From assembly GCF_023667495.1 (NCBI RefSeq), contig NZ_JAMOZL010000005.1, positions 248,001 to 312,000 on the forward strand: 64,000 bases of DNA. The letters are read 5' to 3'. Origin of the DNA: Dyadobacter sp. MSC1_007. Its GTDB lineage: Bacteria > Bacteroidota > Bacteroidia > Cytophagales > Spirosomataceae. Positions 62,033-64,000 of this stretch are shown here, piece after piece (the stretch's first letter is position 1; each line of letters opens with the position of its first letter). The translations under genes and the position numbers were made by a program. Under the pieces are notes generated by a model. It searched no databases, was not told the DNA's origin, and saw only the letters and a program-made list of their open reading frames with translations.

Positions 62033-62899
62033 TTGATATTTTCGCTTTCCAGGACGAATAAAGTAAGCTATCTGTGCTCACTTTTTGAAGTAAGCCGAAC
62101 CGCTTATTATCGGTACCGGCGAGGAGAAAGTCATAATGCGGACAAAAAATATAACCGCCCGAAGCATGAGATACGGATCGAGTTTATCCGCAATTTGAAG
62201 CGATACGGTAGCAGACGAATCAAAGAATCCCTGAAACAAAGAGGTATTAGGATTGGTCGTCGAAAAGTCGCTGAAATCATGAGAAAGGAAGGTTTAAGGG
62301 CTATTCAGCCGCCCAGATTTATTCCGAGGACCACAGATAGTAAGCACGGAAAACGAATATGTCGGAACCTGCTACCTGATCAGCCAAAGCCAAGTCGGCC
62401 CAATGCGGCCTGGACATCGGACATTACATATATGCCTCTTAAGGGAGGGAAATGGGCTTATCTATGCACCTGGATGGATTTGTATTCCAGACAGATTGTT
62501 GGTTGGCAATTAGCCGACAATATGGAAGAAAGCCTTGTCAGGGAACCGTTGGTGAGGGCACTTTTAAAGCGAAGAGCCAAACGGGGAATGATCGTGCACT
62601 CGGATCGTGGCGGACAATATTTGTCGCGAAAAATGAAGAAAGTGATCAAAACTTTCAAGCTGAGACAGAGCATGTCTCGCGCCGATGATCCGTACGACAA
62701 TGCCTGGGCTGAGTCGTTTTGGAGCAGGATGAAGGCCGAATTAGATATGCCAAAAGGCGGTTACGAAAGCATCGAGAAATTGAAGTCTGTTTTATTTGAA
62801 TACATTGATGGATATTACAATACCAGGAGGCTGCATTCGTCATTGAACTATCTAAATCCAGTAGCTTTTGAGACCGAATATTACCGGCAAACCGGATGA
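62033..62899 (+). CDS. IS3 transposase OrfB (DDE integrase core)
   Basis: A 288-residue retroviral-type integrase domain, mostly made as the C-terminal part of the OrfAB fusion. The DDE residues are visible: first Asp in AAWTSDITYMPL, second Asp in MIVHSDRGGQYLS and the Glu in YDNAWAESFWSRMKAELD. The N-terminal part has the IS3 HTH_21-like segment RRIKESLKQRGIRIGRRKVA. The TTG start at 62033 is secondary; the frame is open further upstream to the frameshift site. No stop or frameshift breaks it. Confidence 0.93.
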   Translation: MIFSLSRTNKVSYLCSLFEVSRTAYYRYRRGESHNADKKYNRPKHEIRIEFIRNLKRYGSRRIKESLKQRGIRIGRRKVAEIMRKEGLRAIQPPRFIPRTTDSKHGKRICRNLLPDQPKPSRPNAAWTSDITYMPLKGGKWAYLCTWMDLYSRQIVGWQLADNMEESLVREPLVRALLKRRAKRGMIVHSDRGGQYLSRKMKKVIKTFKLRQSMSRADDPYDNAWAESFWSRMKAELDMPKGGYESIEKLKSVLFEYIDGYYNTRRLHSSLNYLNPVAFETEYYRQTG

Positions 62900-62948
62900 G
62901 AATTGAAGCTTTTAACATTTACTAACCCGCAAAAGTGTAAACCAAAAC

Positions 62949-62960
62949 GGAGCCACGTCA
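62949..62960. repeat. Right inverted end of the IS3 element
   Basis: GGAGCCACGTCA ends in CA and is followed by the target duplication TGT; it pairs with the left end. Confidence 0.85.
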
Positions 62961-62974
62961 TGTTGCCTAGTAAG

Positions 62975-63616
62975 TTAATTATTTGTGTTATGCACCTTTT
63001 TCCATTTTACATACTCTTCCTTATTGCACCAAAACCATTTTCTTTTTAATAACCAGCTTTTATCAGGTGGTGGTAAATTATTGGACCGAATGAATGTTCC
63101 TAGATTACCGTGAGAATCTTTATTGGCTAATTTGAACCGCCGTATGTCAGCCGCGGACATCGGTCTTTCCCACGCGAGACCAATTTTTTGCAGAGTATTA
63201 TTATCATTCTTTTTAAACCATATTTCACCCTTGCCCCAGGCTATATTGATTGGTGGCGAGAAAAACTGAGATTTTATTGTATCGCCGACTATGTGATAGC
63301 TCCCCCAGAATGCATGTTTGAGATCATCGTTTATAAACGTAAGGAAGAGGCCATCTTCGTAAAAGATATAGTTTTCTCTAAAATCACTTAATATTAAACG
63401 GGCTGGATAACCGGACGTTGCCCATGTCGAATCGTGAAATGAATAGTATCCATCGTGTTTAATGATATCAGTATCCGGCTTGAAATATTTGGAGAAGCAA
63501 TAAGGTGTATTTCGAACCTTCGTTGCGTGCTGTCTTGAATAGTGGCAACCTGCAAGTGTTAATACTAGTAAGGCCGCTGTCAATCCAACAAAGTTTTTGA
63601 ATATTATCTTCCCCAT
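62975..63616 (-). CDS. Lipoprotein, paralogue of the gene at 60913-61611
   Basis: A 213-residue lipoprotein (lipobox LTLAGC). It shares the GDTIKxQF, WxKGxxWF and RKWFWCNK motifs with the 232-residue lipoprotein on the other side of the IS. Its start codon lies inside the end of the upstream gene: the two overlap by 13 bases (63604-63616), so it is translated after the protein tail that enters from the right edge. This tight link of a large-protein tail and a small lipoprotein is what one expects for a toxin and its immunity protein, but it is not proven. Confidence 0.8.
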   Translation of the reverse strand: MGKIIFKNFVGLTAALLVLTLAGCHYSRQHATKVRNTPYCFSKYFKPDTDIIKHDGYYSFHDSTWATSGYPARLILSDFRENYIFYEDGLFLTFINDDLKHAFWGSYHIVGDTIKSQFFSPPINIAWGKGEIWFKKNDNNTLQKIGLAWERPMSAADIRRFKLANKDSHGNLGTFIRSNNLPPPDKSWLLKRKWFWCNKEEYVKWKKVHNTNN

Positions 63617-64000
63617 AAGGAGTATGGATTATAAAAGTTGCTGTGAAAAAATGTGCCGTAATTGAAATTGTCGTATCTATTGTAAAAATTTTGGTAGCCA
63701 GGCGGAAATCTGAGATGGATGAAGTTTTGAGTCCTGTCTTGAAACAATGGATGGCTGTAACCAACACGTTCAACAGTATTACCAAAGCGAAAGCCAGCCC
63801 ACAATGGTGCGTTATAAGTTTGGCCATTTTCCCATGCTCCGTAACCATGTTTGTTGTGATGACCTACGAGATCTGGTGACTCATTTATTCCTTGTCCTTC
63901 TCCCTTTGGATCGTTATTATACAACCGTGTCCCAATTAGGAAATTTCCGATTCCAATCTCGATCGCATTGGATCGCCATCGATCCTGATGATTGAAAGCA
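63604..64000 (-). CDS. C-terminal tail of a large secreted or surface protein (5' end outside window)
   Basis: The frame is open to the right edge of the window; about 130 residues are visible. The tail is aromatic, Asn- and Gly-rich (QDRWRSNAIEIGIGNFLIG, TRLYNNDPKGEGQGINESPD, HHNKHGYGAWENGQTYNAPL, WAGFRFGNTVERVGYSHPLF, YNRYDNFNYGTFFHSNFYNP). Such variable C-terminal tails followed by small lipoprotein genes are typical of Bacteroidota polymorphic toxins; the pattern recalls the so-called type 23 tail from memory, not from a search. The rest of the protein lies outside. Confidence 0.7.
   Translation of the reverse strand, partial: AFNHQDRWRSNAIEIGIGNFLIGTRLYNNDPKGEGQGINESPDLVGHHNKHGYGAWENGQTYNAPLWAGFRFGNTVERVGYSHPLFQDRTQNFIHLRFPPGYQNFYNRYDNFNYGTFFHSNFYNPYSLWGR

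Larger units (their letters stand above)
61657..62960 (+). mobile_element. Complete IS3-family insertion sequence
   Basis: A 1,304-bp element bounded by inverted ends TGAGGTGGCTCC (61657-61668) and GGAGCCACGTCA (62949-62960), which match at 11 of 12 bases, with weaker matches further in. A 3-bp target duplication TGT flanks it (61654-61656 and 62961-62963), as is usual for IS3 elements. It carries orfA and orfB with a frameshift signal and seems intact, so it may still move. It splits a pair of paralogous lipoprotein genes. Confidence 0.92.

Overview
The window is chromosomal DNA of a Bacteroidota bacterium, most likely a Cytophagales member close to Dyadobacter or Spirosoma. This rests on the gene families present: a SusC/SusD pair, CRTAC/FG-GAP lipoproteins, PVC-type membrane-bound dehydrogenases with a c-type heme tail, CHU_C (type IX secretion) and dockerin-like secreted proteins, an ECF sigma/anti-sigma pair, and TAnnTTTG promoter boxes. 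The genus is an inference from gene content. No rRNA, tRNA or CRISPR array was recognised.

Layout. 1-10.1 kb: the 3' end of a SusC porin, SusD, a perfect terminator hairpin, then three lipoprotein genes, two of which encode about 1,100-residue FG-GAP/ASPIC proteins. 10.2-18.2 kb: housekeeping genes (a secreted beta-rich protein, an atypical SDR, purH, an anchored gluzincin peptidase, a sodium:solute symporter, a cyclophilin and a lytic transglycosylase). 18.6-22.6 kb: a compact molybdenum-cofactor operon, moeA-moaD-moaE-moaCB (fusion)-moaA. 22.8-26.1 kb: small secreted proteins, a GT87-like mannosyltransferase and an esterase. 26.3-34.6 kb: two paralogous PVC-type dehydrogenases and a secreted sugar-phosphate-isomerase-like protein. 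Between the dehydrogenases lies a twice-repeated unit made of a dehydrogenase tail and two small minus-strand genes. 34.7-43.9 kb: a CBM48 protein, a TonB receptor, DoxX, an aldo/keto reductase, an M23-like peptidase, a Tat-exported class V aminotransferase and a YgiB/YgiC-like pair. 44.0-49.9 kb: a polysaccharide locus with a double GH26-like protein, a GT2 synthase fused to a TIM-barrel, and a GH2/GH5-clan lipoprotein. 50.1-55.2 kb: a GntR/FCD regulator with a palindromic candidate operator, an SDR, a cupin, small membrane proteins and a DUF3179 protein.

55.2-64.0 kb: a long minus-strand block. It runs from the C-terminal tail of a large protein entering from the right edge, through paralogous lipoproteins, small proteins, a 206-residue cytosolic protein, a CHU_C protein and a dockerin-like protein, to an ECF sigma factor with its membrane partner. 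A complete IS3-family element (1,304 bp, with inverted repeats, a 3-bp target duplication and an A AAA AAG frameshift site) sits between the two paralogous lipoproteins. The order of a variable tail overlapping a small lipoprotein gene, followed by more small genes, resembles a toxin/immunity array, but that reading is an inference.

The most unusual parts are the duplicated two-gene module with a vestigial dehydrogenase tail (29.3-30.7 kb), the polysaccharide locus in which two TIM-barrel domains appear to have lost catalytic residues (44.0-49.9 kb), and the IS-split lipoprotein array (59.7-64.0 kb).
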